Part shown: piece after piece, positions 47,613 through 55,982 of the stretch | Layout: each line of letters starts with the position of its first letter | Position numbering within the stretch: the first letter of the stretch is position 1 | DNA from: Roseateles toxinivorans | Lineage (GTDB): Bacteria > Pseudomonadota > Gammaproteobacteria > Burkholderiales > Burkholderiaceae_C | Length of the DNA stretch: 64,000 bases | NCBI RefSeq assembly: GCF_004362525.1 | Contig: NZ_SNXS01000004.1 | Coordinates: 558,001 to 622,000 of the forward strand | Direction: 5' to 3' | Translations under genes and position numbers: made by a program | The notes under the pieces: model-generated | Databases searched by the model: none | What the model was told of the DNA's origin: nothing | What the model saw: the letters and a program-made list of their open reading frames with translations, nothing else

Positions 47613-48875
47613 TCAGAAGCAGGTGACAAGGGCGTCGATGACGCGGTAGTCGGCATCGACCACCGGCATCCAGCGCCATTTGTCGAAGGTGGTGCAGGGG
47701 TGGGACACGCCCAGCGCGACGCGGTCGCCGACCTGCAGGCCGGCGGGCTGCTCGCCCAGCCGCAGATAGGCATGCTGGTCGTTCATGCCGCTGATCGTCC
47801 AGCCGGCCGGCGTGGGCTGCGGTGTGCGACTGCTCAGCGCGCACAGCGCGATAGGCACCGGCAGGTCGAGGTCGTAGGAGATGTCGCGCTTGCCGACGGC
47901 CAGGATGGCAAGACCCGGCTCCGGCAGCGACTGCACGGTGGCCCAGACCTCCAGCGCCGCCTGCAGGCCATTGCCGCAGCCCAGGCGCTGGTTCACCACC
48001 GACACCATGCGCTTGTAGAAACCATGGTCGTGGGTGATGTAGCAGCCCGAGCGCAGCAGGCCGATCAGCGGACGATTCAGGGCAGGGCGCAGCGCCGGCA
48101 CGACCAGATCGAAGATCGCCGAGCCGCCGGCCGAGACGATGATCTCGTCGGCCTCGAACAGACCCTCCTGCTCGCATTGCAGGGCGATGGCGGTGACACG
48201 GTCCATCAGTGCCTGCGCGAAGGGCACATCGGCGGCGCTGTCGCCCTTGGCGCCCAGGCCTTCGTAGCATTCGATGCCGACAAGTACAACGGCGCTGCTG
48301 GCGCGGGCAGCGCGTGCCAGTTCAATCGCTTCATCGGCGCTGCGGCAACCGGTGCGGCCGCCGTCGGTGCCGAGCTCCAGCAGCACTTCGAAAGCCTTGG
48401 CCGGCGCGGTGGCTTCGATCAGGGCCAGCTGTGCCGTTGAGTCGAGCAGGAACAGCACGCGCAGATCAGCATGCGTGGCCAGCAGCGCCTGGATGCCGCG
48501 CAGATCGCCGGCATCAAGCACCTGGTTGGCAATCACGCAGCGGCGCGCGCCGGCCTGCACGCCGATGCGCAGCTGGGCCACCGTGGCAAAGGTCAAGCCC
48601 CAGGCACCGGCGTCGAGCTGGCGCTGGAACAGCTGGGGCGACATGGTGGTCTTGCCGTGCGGCGCGAAGCGCACGCCCGAGTCATTGGCATAGCCTTGCA
48701 TCCAGCCGAGGTTGTGGTTCAGGCTGTCGGCGCGCACCACGGCCAGCGGCAGCGGCAGATCGCCGTTCAGCACATTCCAGCCCTGGGCGGCAATCTCGGA
48801 GCGGCGCAGCGCCGGCGCGTGGTGCGGATAGCCTTTTTGCGAGGCGTCCAGCAAGGGGTCGATCAAGTTGTTCAT
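47613..48875 (-). CDS. D-serine dehydratase-like (DSD1 family) amino acid deaminase
   Basis: A 420-residue fold-type III PLP enzyme. The PLP lysine is in FAPHGKTTMSPQLF near residue 75. The C-terminal zinc site characteristic of eukaryotic-type D-serine dehydratase is visible as SHPCTTFDKW near residue 400. It probably deaminates D-serine, D-threonine or a related beta-hydroxy D-amino acid to a 2-oxo acid and ammonia. It overlaps the ATPase gene by 4 nt (48872-48875). Enamine/imine intermediates released by this reaction are the substrates of RidA, encoded at the other end of the cluster. Confidence 0.87.
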   Translation of the reverse strand: MNNLIDPLLDASQKGYPHHAPALRRSEIAAQGWNVLNGDLPLPLAVVRADSLNHNLGWMQGYANDSGVRFAPHGKTTMSPQLFQRQLDAGAWGLTFATVAQLRIGVQAGARRCVIANQVLDAGDLRGIQALLATHADLRVLFLLDSTAQLALIEATAPAKAFEVLLELGTDGGRTGCRSADEAIELARAARASSAVVLVGIECYEGLGAKGDSAADVPFAQALMDRVTAIALQCEQEGLFEADEIIVSAGGSAIFDLVVPALRPALNRPLIGLLRSGCYITHDHGFYKRMVSVVNQRLGCGNGLQAALEVWATVQSLPEPGLAILAVGKRDISYDLDLPVPIALCALSSRTPQPTPAGWTISGMNDQHAYLRLGEQPAGLQVGDRVALGVSHPCTTFDKWRWMPVVDADYRVIDALVTCF

Positions 48876-49849
48876 GCCTGAGTTTCCATCAGTTCGCGCC
48901 GGATGCAGGCCACCCAGCGGCCGGGGCGTATTTCTTCGAGCTCGGGTCGGGCATCGGCGCAGGCGGCCACGGCCTGAGGGCAGCGGGTGCGGAACACGCA
49001 GCCGGACGGGGGATCGATGGGGCTCGGGATGTCGCCCTTCAGGACGATGCGCTCGGTCTTGATCTCGGGGTCGGGCTTGGGTGAGGCGGCCAGCAGGGCT
49101 TGGGTGTAGGGGTGCAGCGGGCGCTCGAACAGCTCCTGCGTGCTCGCCACCTCCATCACCCGGCCGAGATACAGCACGACGACGCGGTCGCACAGGTACT
49201 CGACCACATCGAGGTCGTGCGAGATGAACAGCATCGTCAGCCTCAGGCGCTCGCGCAGATCGCACAGCAGGTTGACGACCTGGGCCTGTATCGACACGTC
49301 CAGTGCCGACAGCGGCTCGTCGGCGACGATGAACTCGGGTTCCACGGCCAGTGCGCGGGCCACGCCGATGCGCTGGCGCTGGCCGCCGGAGAACTCATGC
49401 GGGTAGCGGCTGGCATGCTCGGGCCGCAGGCCCACCAGGTCCAGCAGCTCGGCAATGCGCGCCGCGCTCTGACCAGGGCCCTGCGCCAGGCCGTGAGTGG
49501 CCAGCGCCTCGCCGAGGATGTCACGCACGCGCATCTTCGGGTTCAGGCTGGCATAGGGATCCTGAAAAATGATCTGCAGCTTGCTGCGCAGCTGGCGCAT
49601 GCGCTTGGACGTGGTCGTGCCCAGGTCCTCGCCGCGGTACAGCACCTGGCCGCTGCTGGCGTCGATCAGCCGCAGCAGCGTGCGGCCTATCGTCGATTTG
49701 CCCGACCCGGACTCGCCGACCAGGCCCAGCGTCTCGCCGGGCTGTATCGTGAACGACACATCATCGACGGCGCGCACCGGCCGGGCGCTGCTGCCGAAAT
49801 AGCGCTTCAGTTGTTTGACTTCGATCAGTGGCTGTTGCGTGCTGCTCAT
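48872..49849 (-). CDS. Oligopeptide ABC transporter ATPase (OppF/DppF type)
   Basis: A 325-residue ATPase. Walker A is [20 protein letters not shown], the signature EFSGGQRQRIGVARAL, Walker B IVADEPLSALD, and the C-terminal oligopeptide domain has CVFRTRCPQAVAACADARPE with clustered Cys. That Cys-rich part may hold an iron-sulfur cluster, as in other Opp/Dpp ATPases. It overlaps both neighbours by 4 nt and works with OppD to import D-amino-acid-containing peptides. Confidence 0.9.
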   Translation of the reverse strand: MSSTQQPLIEVKQLKRYFGSSARPVRAVDDVSFTIQPGETLGLVGESGSGKSTIGRTLLRLIDASSGQVLYRGEDLGTTTSKRMRQLRSKLQIIFQDPYASLNPKMRVRDILGEALATHGLAQGPGQSAARIAELLDLVGLRPEHASRYPHEFSGGQRQRIGVARALAVEPEFIVADEPLSALDVSIQAQVVNLLCDLRERLRLTMLFISHDLDVVEYLCDRVVVLYLGRVMEVASTQELFERPLHPYTQALLAASPKPDPEIKTERIVLKGDIPSPIDPPSGCVFRTRCPQAVAACADARPELEEIRPGRWVACIRRELMETQA

Positions 49850-50871
49850 GCGGCCTCCTGGGTGGCTTCGGTCAACACGCAACGTGTCTGGCGGCCGGCG
49901 CCATCGGCCAGCAGCTCGGGCATGGCCTGATCGCATCGCGTCAGCGCCTTGTCGCACCGCGGTGCGAACGCGCAGCCGGGTGGCGGTGCCAGAGGGCTGG
50001 AGACCTGGCCCCGGATCGCGTAGAGCCGCCGCGGGCCGGTGCCGCGATGCGGCGGCTGCTTGCCCGGCAGGCAGGCCAGCAGGCCCTGCGTGTACGGGTG
50101 CCGCGGCGCAGCGAAAAGTTCACGCACCTTTGCTACCTCGACGATGCGGCCGGCATACATTACCGCCACCTCGTCGGCATGGTGGGCAACGACGCCCAGG
50201 TTGTGGGTGATGAACAGGATGCTGGTGCCCATCTCGCGCTGCAGCTTGCGCATCAGCTCGAGGATCTGCGCCTGTATCGTGACGTCCAGCGCGGTGGTCG
50301 GTTCGTCGGCGATCAGCAGCGTCGGGTCACAGGCCATGGCCAGGGCGATCATTACCCGCTGGCGCATGCCGCCCGACAGCTGGTGCGGGTACTCGTGCAG
50401 GCGCTGGCCGGCGGCCGGGATCTCGACCAGGTCGAGCATCTGCCTGGCGCGGGCCAGTGCCTCGGCATGGCTGGCACCCCTGTGCAGGCGCACGCTCTCC
50501 GCGATCTGCTCGCCAATCGTGAAGACCGGGTTCAGGCTGGTCATGGGCTCCTGGAAGATCATCGCGATCTGGTTGCCGCGCACGCCACGCATCTGGCGCT
50601 CGGGCAGGCTCAGCAGATCGACGGTCTGGCCGGAACGATCAACGAACAGGGCGGAACCTGCCACCGTGGTGCGCGCCGTGCGGGGCAGCAGCCGCATCAG
50701 GGTCAGGCTGGTGACCGATTTGCCCGAGCCCGATTCGCCGACCAGGGCCGTGGTGCGGCCGGGCAGGATGTCGAAGCTGACGTCGGCCACCGAATGCACG
50801 GCGCCCTCGTCGGTGTGGAACGTGGTGCTGAGATGGCGCACCTGCAGGCGTGGGGTGGTGTTCGTCATCAT
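49846..50871 (-). CDS. Oligopeptide ABC transporter ATPase (OppD/DppD type)
   Basis: A 341-residue ATPase. Walker A is [20 protein letters not shown], Walker [13 protein letters not shown], the signature [17 protein letters not shown], and a C-terminal oligopeptide domain has [17 protein letters not shown]. It starts at ATG 50871, sharing one base with the permease stop; a second ATG follows immediately. It forms the heterodimer with the OppF-like protein. Confidence 0.9.
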   Translation of the reverse strand: MMTNTTPRLQVRHLSTTFHTDEGAVHSVADVSFDILPGRTTALVGESGSGKSVTSLTLMRLLPRTARTTVAGSALFVDRSGQTVDLLSLPERQMRGVRGNQIAMIFQEPMTSLNPVFTIGEQIAESVRLHRGASHAEALARARQMLDLVEIPAAGQRLHEYPHQLSGGMRQRVMIALAMACDPTLLIADEPTTALDVTIQAQILELMRKLQREMGTSILFITHNLGVVAHHADEVAVMYAGRIVEVAKVRELFAAPRHPYTQGLLACLPGKQPPHRGTGPRRLYAIRGQVSSPLAPPPGCAFAPRCDKALTRCDQAMPELLADGAGRQTRCVLTEATQEAA

Positions 50872-51704
50872 CACATCGACTTCTTCAAACGCGGGTCGAG
50901 CAGATCGCGCACGCCATCGCCCAGCAGTTGCAGCGACAGGGCGGTCAGGATGATGGCCAGGCCTGGATACAGCACCACGCCCAGCGACTGATGCGCGTAC
51001 TGCTGGCCGCCGGCGACCATCGTGCCCCATGTCGGAATCTCGGGCGGCACGCCGACACCCAGAAAGCTCAGTGCCGCCTCGGCCAGGATGGCGTAGGCAA
51101 AGATGAAGGAGGCCTGCACCAGGATGGGCGACAGCAGATTGGGCAGGATGTGGCGCCACAGAATGCGCCAGGTGGCAATGCCCAGCGCCCGTGCCGCCTC
51201 GACGAAGAGCAGCTCGCGCACGACCAGCGTGGAGGCGCGCACCACCCGCGCAACCCGCGGCGTGTAGACCAGCACCAGGGCCAGCACCACATTCAGCAGC
51301 GAGGGGCCGAGGATGGCAACGAGGGCGATGGCCAAGAGGATGTCGGGCAGCGACATCATCGCGTCGACGATGCGCATCAGCGGCGCATCGAGGCGGCGGA
51401 AGAAGCCCGCGACCAGGCCCAGCAGCGTGCCCCCGAGGATGGCACCTGTCGCGGTCAGCGCCGCAATCGCCAGCGAGTAGCGGCCGCCGAAGGCAATGCG
51501 CGAGAACAGGTCCCGGCCCAGCTCGTCGGTGCCGAGGTAGTGAGCGGCACTCGGCGCCTTCAGCCGCTCCAGCACCGCCGTGTCGTTGGGGTCGTAGGGC
51601 GTGACCCACTGCGCGGCCATGGCGATCAGGGCCACGGTCAGCAGCACCAGCGCGGCCAGCAGCACGATGCGGCGGCGGAACAGTTTCTTCAGCAGCAGGC
51701 CCAT
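50871..51704 (-). CDS. Oligopeptide ABC transporter permease (DppC type)
   Basis: A 277-residue permease with a short N-terminal domain ([20 protein letters not shown]) and about six helices. The periplasmic motif [20 protein letters not shown] and the EAA loop [20 protein letters not shown] are diagnostic of the DppC/OppC family. The longer frame to 51977 is the end of the next gene read in another frame. It pairs with the DppB-type permease. Confidence 0.9.
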   Translation of the reverse strand: MGLLLKKLFRRRIVLLAALVLLTVALIAMAAQWVTPYDPNDTAVLERLKAPSAAHYLGTDELGRDLFSRIAFGGRYSLAIAALTATGAILGGTLLGLVAGFFRRLDAPLMRIVDAMMSLPDILLAIALVAILGPSLLNVVLALVLVYTPRVARVVRASTLVVRELLFVEAARALGIATWRILWRHILPNLLSPILVQASFIFAYAILAEAALSFLGVGVPPEIPTWGTMVAGGQQYAHQSLGVVLYPGLAIILTALSLQLLGDGVRDLLDPRLKKSM

Positions 51705-52642
51705 CAGTATTTCACCCGTGGGTCGACGGCCATATAGAGCAGGTCGACGCAGAAGTTGATGACCACGTAGATGGCGGCAATGACCAGCAGCGCGCCCTGT
51801 ATGACCGGATAGTCGCGGCGCAGCACCGCGTTGACGACCAGGCTGCCGACGCCGGGCAGGCCGAACACCGTTTCGGTGACGACGGCACCACCAATCATCA
51901 GCGCCACCGTCAGGCCGATCACGGTGACGATGGGCACCAGCGCATTGCGCAGTGCATGCTTCAAGACCACCGGCCACTCGCCCAGGCCCTTGGCGCGGGC
52001 CGTGCGCACATAGTCCTCGCCAAGCACGTCCAGCATCGAGGCGCGGGTGAAGCGGATGATCAGCGCCGAGTTCAGGAGGCCCAGCACGGTGGCCGGCAGC
52101 ACCAGATAGTGCAGGCGGTCGGCCAGGGTCGCACCCGGATCGCCATAGCCCGAGACCGGGAACCAGCCCAACGACACGGCGAACAGCTGCATCAGCACCA
52201 GGCCCAGCCAGAAGCTGGGGATGCTGGCGCCCAGCATGGCCAGCGAGGTGAAGACCTGGTCGATGATGCGGCCGCGGAACACCGCGCCGACGATGCCGCA
52301 GGGCACGCCTATCACCGTGGCGATGGCCACCGCCATCAGCGACAGCAGGGTGGTCGGCTCGGCCCGCTCGGCCAGCGCCTGCAGGACCGGGCGCTGCAGA
52401 AAGATCGAATCGCCCAGATTGCCCTGAGCGAGTTCTTTCAGCCAGTAGAGGAACTGCACCGGCAGCGGTCGGTCCAGCCCGTACTGGGTCTGCACGCGGG
52501 CGATGTCGGCGGCGGTGGCCTGGTCACCGAGCAGCACCGAGATCGGGTCACCGGAGGCGGCGCGCGTCAGCACGAACACCAGCACGGCGACGATGGCCAG
52601 CACCAGCAGCATGCCGGCCAGGCGCGAGGCGAGATAGCGCAT
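51704..52642 (-). CDS. Oligopeptide ABC transporter permease (DppB type)
   Basis: A 312-residue permease with six helices. The N-terminal helix is RLAGMLLVLAIVAVLVFVL, the motif YGLDRPLPVQFLYWL is typical of DppB/OppB, and the cytoplasmic EAA loop is YVRTARAKGLGEWPVVLKHA. A GTG at 52645 directly precedes the ATG and is an alternative start. It lies 17 bp after the binding-protein gene in the same transcript. Confidence 0.9.
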   Translation of the reverse strand: MRYLASRLAGMLLVLAIVAVLVFVLTRAASGDPISVLLGDQATAADIARVQTQYGLDRPLPVQFLYWLKELAQGNLGDSIFLQRPVLQALAERAEPTTLLSLMAVAIATVIGVPCGIVGAVFRGRIIDQVFTSLAMLGASIPSFWLGLVLMQLFAVSLGWFPVSGYGDPGATLADRLHYLVLPATVLGLLNSALIIRFTRASMLDVLGEDYVRTARAKGLGEWPVVLKHALRNALVPIVTVIGLTVALMIGGAVVTETVFGLPGVGSLVVNAVLRRDYPVIQGALLVIAAIYVVINFCVDLLYMAVDPRVKY

Positions 52643-52659
52643 CACGGTGGCGGCTCCGT

Positions 52660-54213
52660 TCAGGGCTTGAGCTTGACGTTCCAGAAGAAGGGCCAGGTGG
52701 CCGGCTGGTAGCCGTCCAGACCCGGCGCCCGTGCCGACAGGCTGCTGAACTTGCCGACAACGATATAGGGCACCTCGTCATAGACCAGGGCCTGGACCTT
52801 GCCCCATAGCGTGGCGCGCTTGGCGGCATTGGTCTCGGCATTCAGCGCGGCCAGGGCGGCCTGCTTGGCCGGCGTGCTCCACCAGCCCGGCGCGCCTTCG
52901 CCGAGCTGCGGCGGCGACAGCATCGGTTCGGGGAACTGCGGCGAATGGGTGATGTAGATGTCCCACAGCTTGGCGTCGTTGCGGCGCTGCACCAGCGTCG
53001 CCCAATCGACCACGTTCAGATCGACCTTGAAGCCGGCGCGCTTGAGCTGTTCGGCCATCAGCAGGGCCATGTTGTAGTGGAAGTCGTACTGGCGGCTGGT
53101 CAGCACGCGCACCGCCTCGCCTTTGTAGCCGGCTTTCTCGGCCGCGGTCTTGGCCTGCACGGCATTGCGCTGGTTGTAGGCGGCTGTGCCGGCATCGGAG
53201 TAGAACGGCGTGCCCTTGGGGAAGTGATTGCCCTCGACGCTGAAGAAGCGGGTGTCGCCAAAGCCGGCGGCCAGCATCTCGCCCTCGCCGATGGCCATCT
53301 GCAGCGCGCGGCGCAGCGGCGTCGAGGCCAGCACGCCCTCCTTGGTGTTCAGCACCAGGTAGGGGAAGCCGAAGGCCTGGGTCATCACCGGCACGGTCTT
53401 GGCGGTGGCCTTTTCGAGTCGCGGCAGGGCCTCGATCGGCAGCAGGTCGGCATAGTGGAACTGGCCGGCCAGCGCGCCCTCGACGCGGGTGTTGGCATTG
53501 GGCACCGGCATGAAGCGCAGCTCCTCGACCAGGGCCTCGCGCCTGCCCGCATAGCCGCTGGCGGCTTCCTTGCGCGGGGCGTATTGCTCGAAGCGGGTCA
53601 AGAGCACGTACTGGTCCGGGCGGCGCTCCTTGAAGCGGTAGGGGCCGGTGCCGATGAACTGGGTCAGCGGCTGGGCGACGGCCTCCCTGGCCATGATGGC
53701 GGCCATGCCACTGGGCAGGGCCAGCTGGGGCAAGAGCGGGGCATAGGGCTGCTTGAGCACGATCTCGACGCCATGCGTGCCCTTGGCCGTCAGCGAGGCC
53801 ACCTCGGCGGCCACCGCCTTGCCGCGCGGCGCCATCTCCATCCAGCGCTTCAGGCTGGCGACCACATCGTCTGCATGGAGCTCTCGGCCGCTGTGCAGCA
53901 TCACGCCCTTGCGCAGGGCGATGGTGTAGCGCAGGCCGTCCTTGGAGATCACCGGCATGCCTTCAGCCAGCAGCGGCGCGATCGCCCATTTGGCGTCGAA
54001 GGTGTACAGCGGCTCGTAGACGTGCTGCATGATGGTGCCCACCAGATCGGCGGTGGAGGCCATCGGGTCCAGCGTCTGCGGCTCGCCGACCATGGCCAGG
54101 TTCAGCGCCGACTTGGGCGCCTGGGCCAGCGCGCCGGGCGCCGTCCATATCAGGCTGGAGGCCAGCGCCGTGAGCGTCAACAGGCGGCGGCGTGAGGGGG
54201 TGAGAGGGCGCAT
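52660..54213 (-). CDS. Peptide ABC transporter substrate-binding protein (family 5)
   Basis: A 517-residue SBP_bac_5 protein with a Tat-like signal: three Arg residues (PSRRRLLTLTALASSLIWTA) before a hydrophobic stretch and an AQA cleavage site. Mature landmarks are LNLAMVGEPQTLDPMASTAD, FIGTGPYRFKERRPDQYVLL and YNMALLMAEQLKRAGFKVDL. It is the first gene of the minus-strand operon and probably fixes its specificity. The position beside D-aminoacylase and a D-amino-acid deaminase suggests D-residue peptides or N-acyl-D-amino acids. It is divergent from ridA across 153 bp. Confidence 0.9.
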   Translation of the reverse strand: MRPLTPSRRRLLTLTALASSLIWTAPGALAQAPKSALNLAMVGEPQTLDPMASTADLVGTIMQHVYEPLYTFDAKWAIAPLLAEGMPVISKDGLRYTIALRKGVMLHSGRELHADDVVASLKRWMEMAPRGKAVAAEVASLTAKGTHGVEIVLKQPYAPLLPQLALPSGMAAIMAREAVAQPLTQFIGTGPYRFKERRPDQYVLLTRFEQYAPRKEAASGYAGRREALVEELRFMPVPNANTRVEGALAGQFHYADLLPIEALPRLEKATAKTVPVMTQAFGFPYLVLNTKEGVLASTPLRRALQMAIGEGEMLAAGFGDTRFFSVEGNHFPKGTPFYSDAGTAAYNQRNAVQAKTAAEKAGYKGEAVRVLTSRQYDFHYNMALLMAEQLKRAGFKVDLNVVDWATLVQRRNDAKLWDIYITHSPQFPEPMLSPPQLGEGAPGWWSTPAKQAALAALNAETNAAKRATLWGKVQALVYDEVPYIVVGKFSSLSARAPGLDGYQPATWPFFWNVKLKP

Positions 54214-54366
54214 GGGGAATCTCCGTTTTGAAATGAAATTTCAATGACGGCACGATATTCCCGCAGAATTCGCCAAACAATCGGGTAAACCCGCAGTATA
54301 TGGGTTTTGATTGAAATGTAATTTCACAAAAGCGACAATCAATGCCTGATCAACAGGAGCCTCAAC

Positions 54367-54753
54367 ATGCCGCTCGAATTTCTGGGCAATCCGCCCCTCG
54401 CCTCCGACCGCCAGGTGCGGCCGTTCTCGCCTGCCGTGCGCGCCGGCGACTTCGTCTATGTCTCGGGCCAGGTGCCCGCCAACGAGGCCGGTGAAATTGT
54501 GGCCGGTGGCATCGAGGCGCAGACGCGCCAGGTGTTCGTCAATCTCAAGAAGGTGTTGGCGCTGGCCGGGTGCACGCTGGATGACGTCTGCAAGGCCACG
54601 GTGTGGCTGGACGATGCGCGCGATTTCGGCGCCTTCAACCGCGTCTATCTGGAGCAGTTCCCCGGCAACAAGCCGGCCCGTTCGACCACCGAGGCGCGCC
54701 TGATGGTGGACGCCAAGGTCGAGATCGACTTGGTCGCGTACAAGCCGGCCTGA
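54367..54753 (+). CDS. RidA family imine deaminase
   Basis: A 128-residue Rid-family protein that hydrolyses reactive enamine/imine intermediates released by PLP enzymes such as serine/threonine dehydratases. The active-site Arg is in PARSTTEARLMVDAKVEIDL, and the segment VYVSGQVPANEAGEIVAGG is typical. ACAGGAGC precedes the ATG. It is divergent from the peptide-transporter operon that contains a D-serine-dehydratase-like enzyme, which fits its role in removing aminoacrylate. Confidence 0.9.
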   Translation: MPLEFLGNPPLASDRQVRPFSPAVRAGDFVYVSGQVPANEAGEIVAGGIEAQTRQVFVNLKKVLALAGCTLDDVCKATVWLDDARDFGAFNRVYLEQFPGNKPARSTTEARLMVDAKVEIDLVAYKPA

Positions 54754-54789
54754 CGCGCGAGGCGTCGGCCGGCTTGGCTGAACTTCATG

Positions 54790-55269
54790 TCAAGTCTTGG
54801 GGTCGATCGCCAGCTGGTTATCGACGCTGGAGACGCCGCTCACCGAAGCAGCCAGGCTGGTGGCGCGCTCACGGGCGGCGGCGTTGGGTGCCTTGCCCTT
54901 CAGCGCGACCCGGCCCTGCAAAGTGTCCACATTGATCTTCAGCGCGCTCAGCTGAGGATCACGGGCCAGTTCGGTGTTGATGCGCGTGGTGATCGCCGCA
55001 TCGGCCACCGCGTCGGTCACCTTGTCGGCGGCCTTCTTGCTGGCCGCCTTGGCGTCCTGGGCGACTTCCTTCATCGCCTGCTTGGCCTCGCCGGCCTCCT
55101 TGCTGGCCTCGGCCTTGGCGGCCTCGGACTTCTGCTCGGCGGTGGCGATCGCGCCGTCCAGCTTCTGGCCGGCGGTACGCTCGTCATCCTTGGCGCCGCA
55201 GGCACTCAAGCCCAAGGCCATCAGGGCCGCAAGGCTCAGCATTTTCATCGAAGTGTGGGTCTTGATCAT
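54790..55269 (-). CDS. BON-domain lipoprotein
   Basis: A 159-residue lipoprotein: signal peptide with a lipobox (LAALMALGLSACGAK, Cys24), then an Ala/Lys/Glu-rich helical stretch (about 35-85) and a BON domain (about 88-155, TRINTELARDPQLSALKINV). BON domains bind phospholipid membranes and occur in osmotic-stress proteins such as OsmY. It lies directly downstream of the Cys-repeat exported protein on the same strand, 24 bp apart, suggesting one envelope-stress unit. Confidence 0.88.
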   Translation of the reverse strand: MIKTHTSMKMLSLAALMALGLSACGAKDDERTAGQKLDGAIATAEQKSEAAKAEASKEAGEAKQAMKEVAQDAKAASKKAADKVTDAVADAAITTRINTELARDPQLSALKINVDTLQGRVALKGKAPNAAARERATSLAASVSGVSSVDNQLAIDPKT

Positions 55270-55293
55270 GATGTGCTCCTTGCAGCGCTGGGC

Positions 55294-55839
55294 TTACTTC
55301 TGGCCGAATTTGGCCTTGGCGGTGTTGACACAGCCGGTCTTGGCGTCGCCGGCCAGCGCATCGCACTTCTCGGCGGCAACCTTGTAGTCGGCGTTGCGCT
55401 TGGTCTCGTTGGCATCGACCACGGCGGCGTGGATTTCCTTGCTCATCTTGGCATCTGTGACGCCCTTGGTGTGAGCAGCCTTGGCTTCCTTGACGCAGAC
55501 GTCCTTGTCATTGCCGGCCTTGTCGTCGCACATTTCCTTGGCCACGGCATAGGCGGCATCGGACTTGGCAATGGCCAGCTTGGTGGCATCGGCCGACTTG
55601 CCGCTGAACTGAAACTGCAGATCGGCCAGCGCAACCTTCTCCACGCCCTTGGCCTGCTCGACGCAGATGTCCTTGGCGTTGCCGGAATTGGTGTCACAGG
55701 CCTTCTTGGCGGCCTTGTAGTCGACGCTGATACGGTCCTTGGCGGCGCTGTGGTCGGCCTTGCTCATGGTGGCCGAGAAAGCCAGCGAGGAGCTCAGCAG
55801 GGCGGCGGCGATCAGGGTGGTCTTGAGTGTGGTTTGCAT
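55294..55839 (-). CDS. Exported protein with three Cys-x10-Cys repeats
   Basis: A 181-residue exported protein. A signal peptide (KTTLIAAALLSSSLAFSA) is followed by a Lys/Ala/Asp-rich helical mature part. Three repeats with the same pattern are visible: Cys48-Cys59, Cys104-Cys115 and Cys159-Cys170. Each is C-D-x9-C-V-x2-A-K, spaced 55-56 residues apart. The pattern suggests three disulfide-closed helical hairpins. No family with known function is recognised. It is followed by the BON lipoprotein gene. Confidence 0.78.
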   Translation of the reverse strand: MQTTLKTTLIAAALLSSSLAFSATMSKADHSAAKDRISVDYKAAKKACDTNSGNAKDICVEQAKGVEKVALADLQFQFSGKSADATKLAIAKSDAAYAVAKEMCDDKAGNDKDVCVKEAKAAHTKGVTDAKMSKEIHAAVVDANETKRNADYKVAAEKCDALAGDAKTGCVNTAKAKFGQK

Positions 55840-55982
55840 GGATGACTCCGTGGGGTTGTTGAGAAATGGAAAGGCTTGGTCTGGCATGCCGCTCATTCAA
55901 CGGTGCAGGCCATGGATTCAGTATGCGAACATGGTGGGGGCGCTTACAGCAGACGAGGGCGCGTTGTCACGTAGCCCATGTC

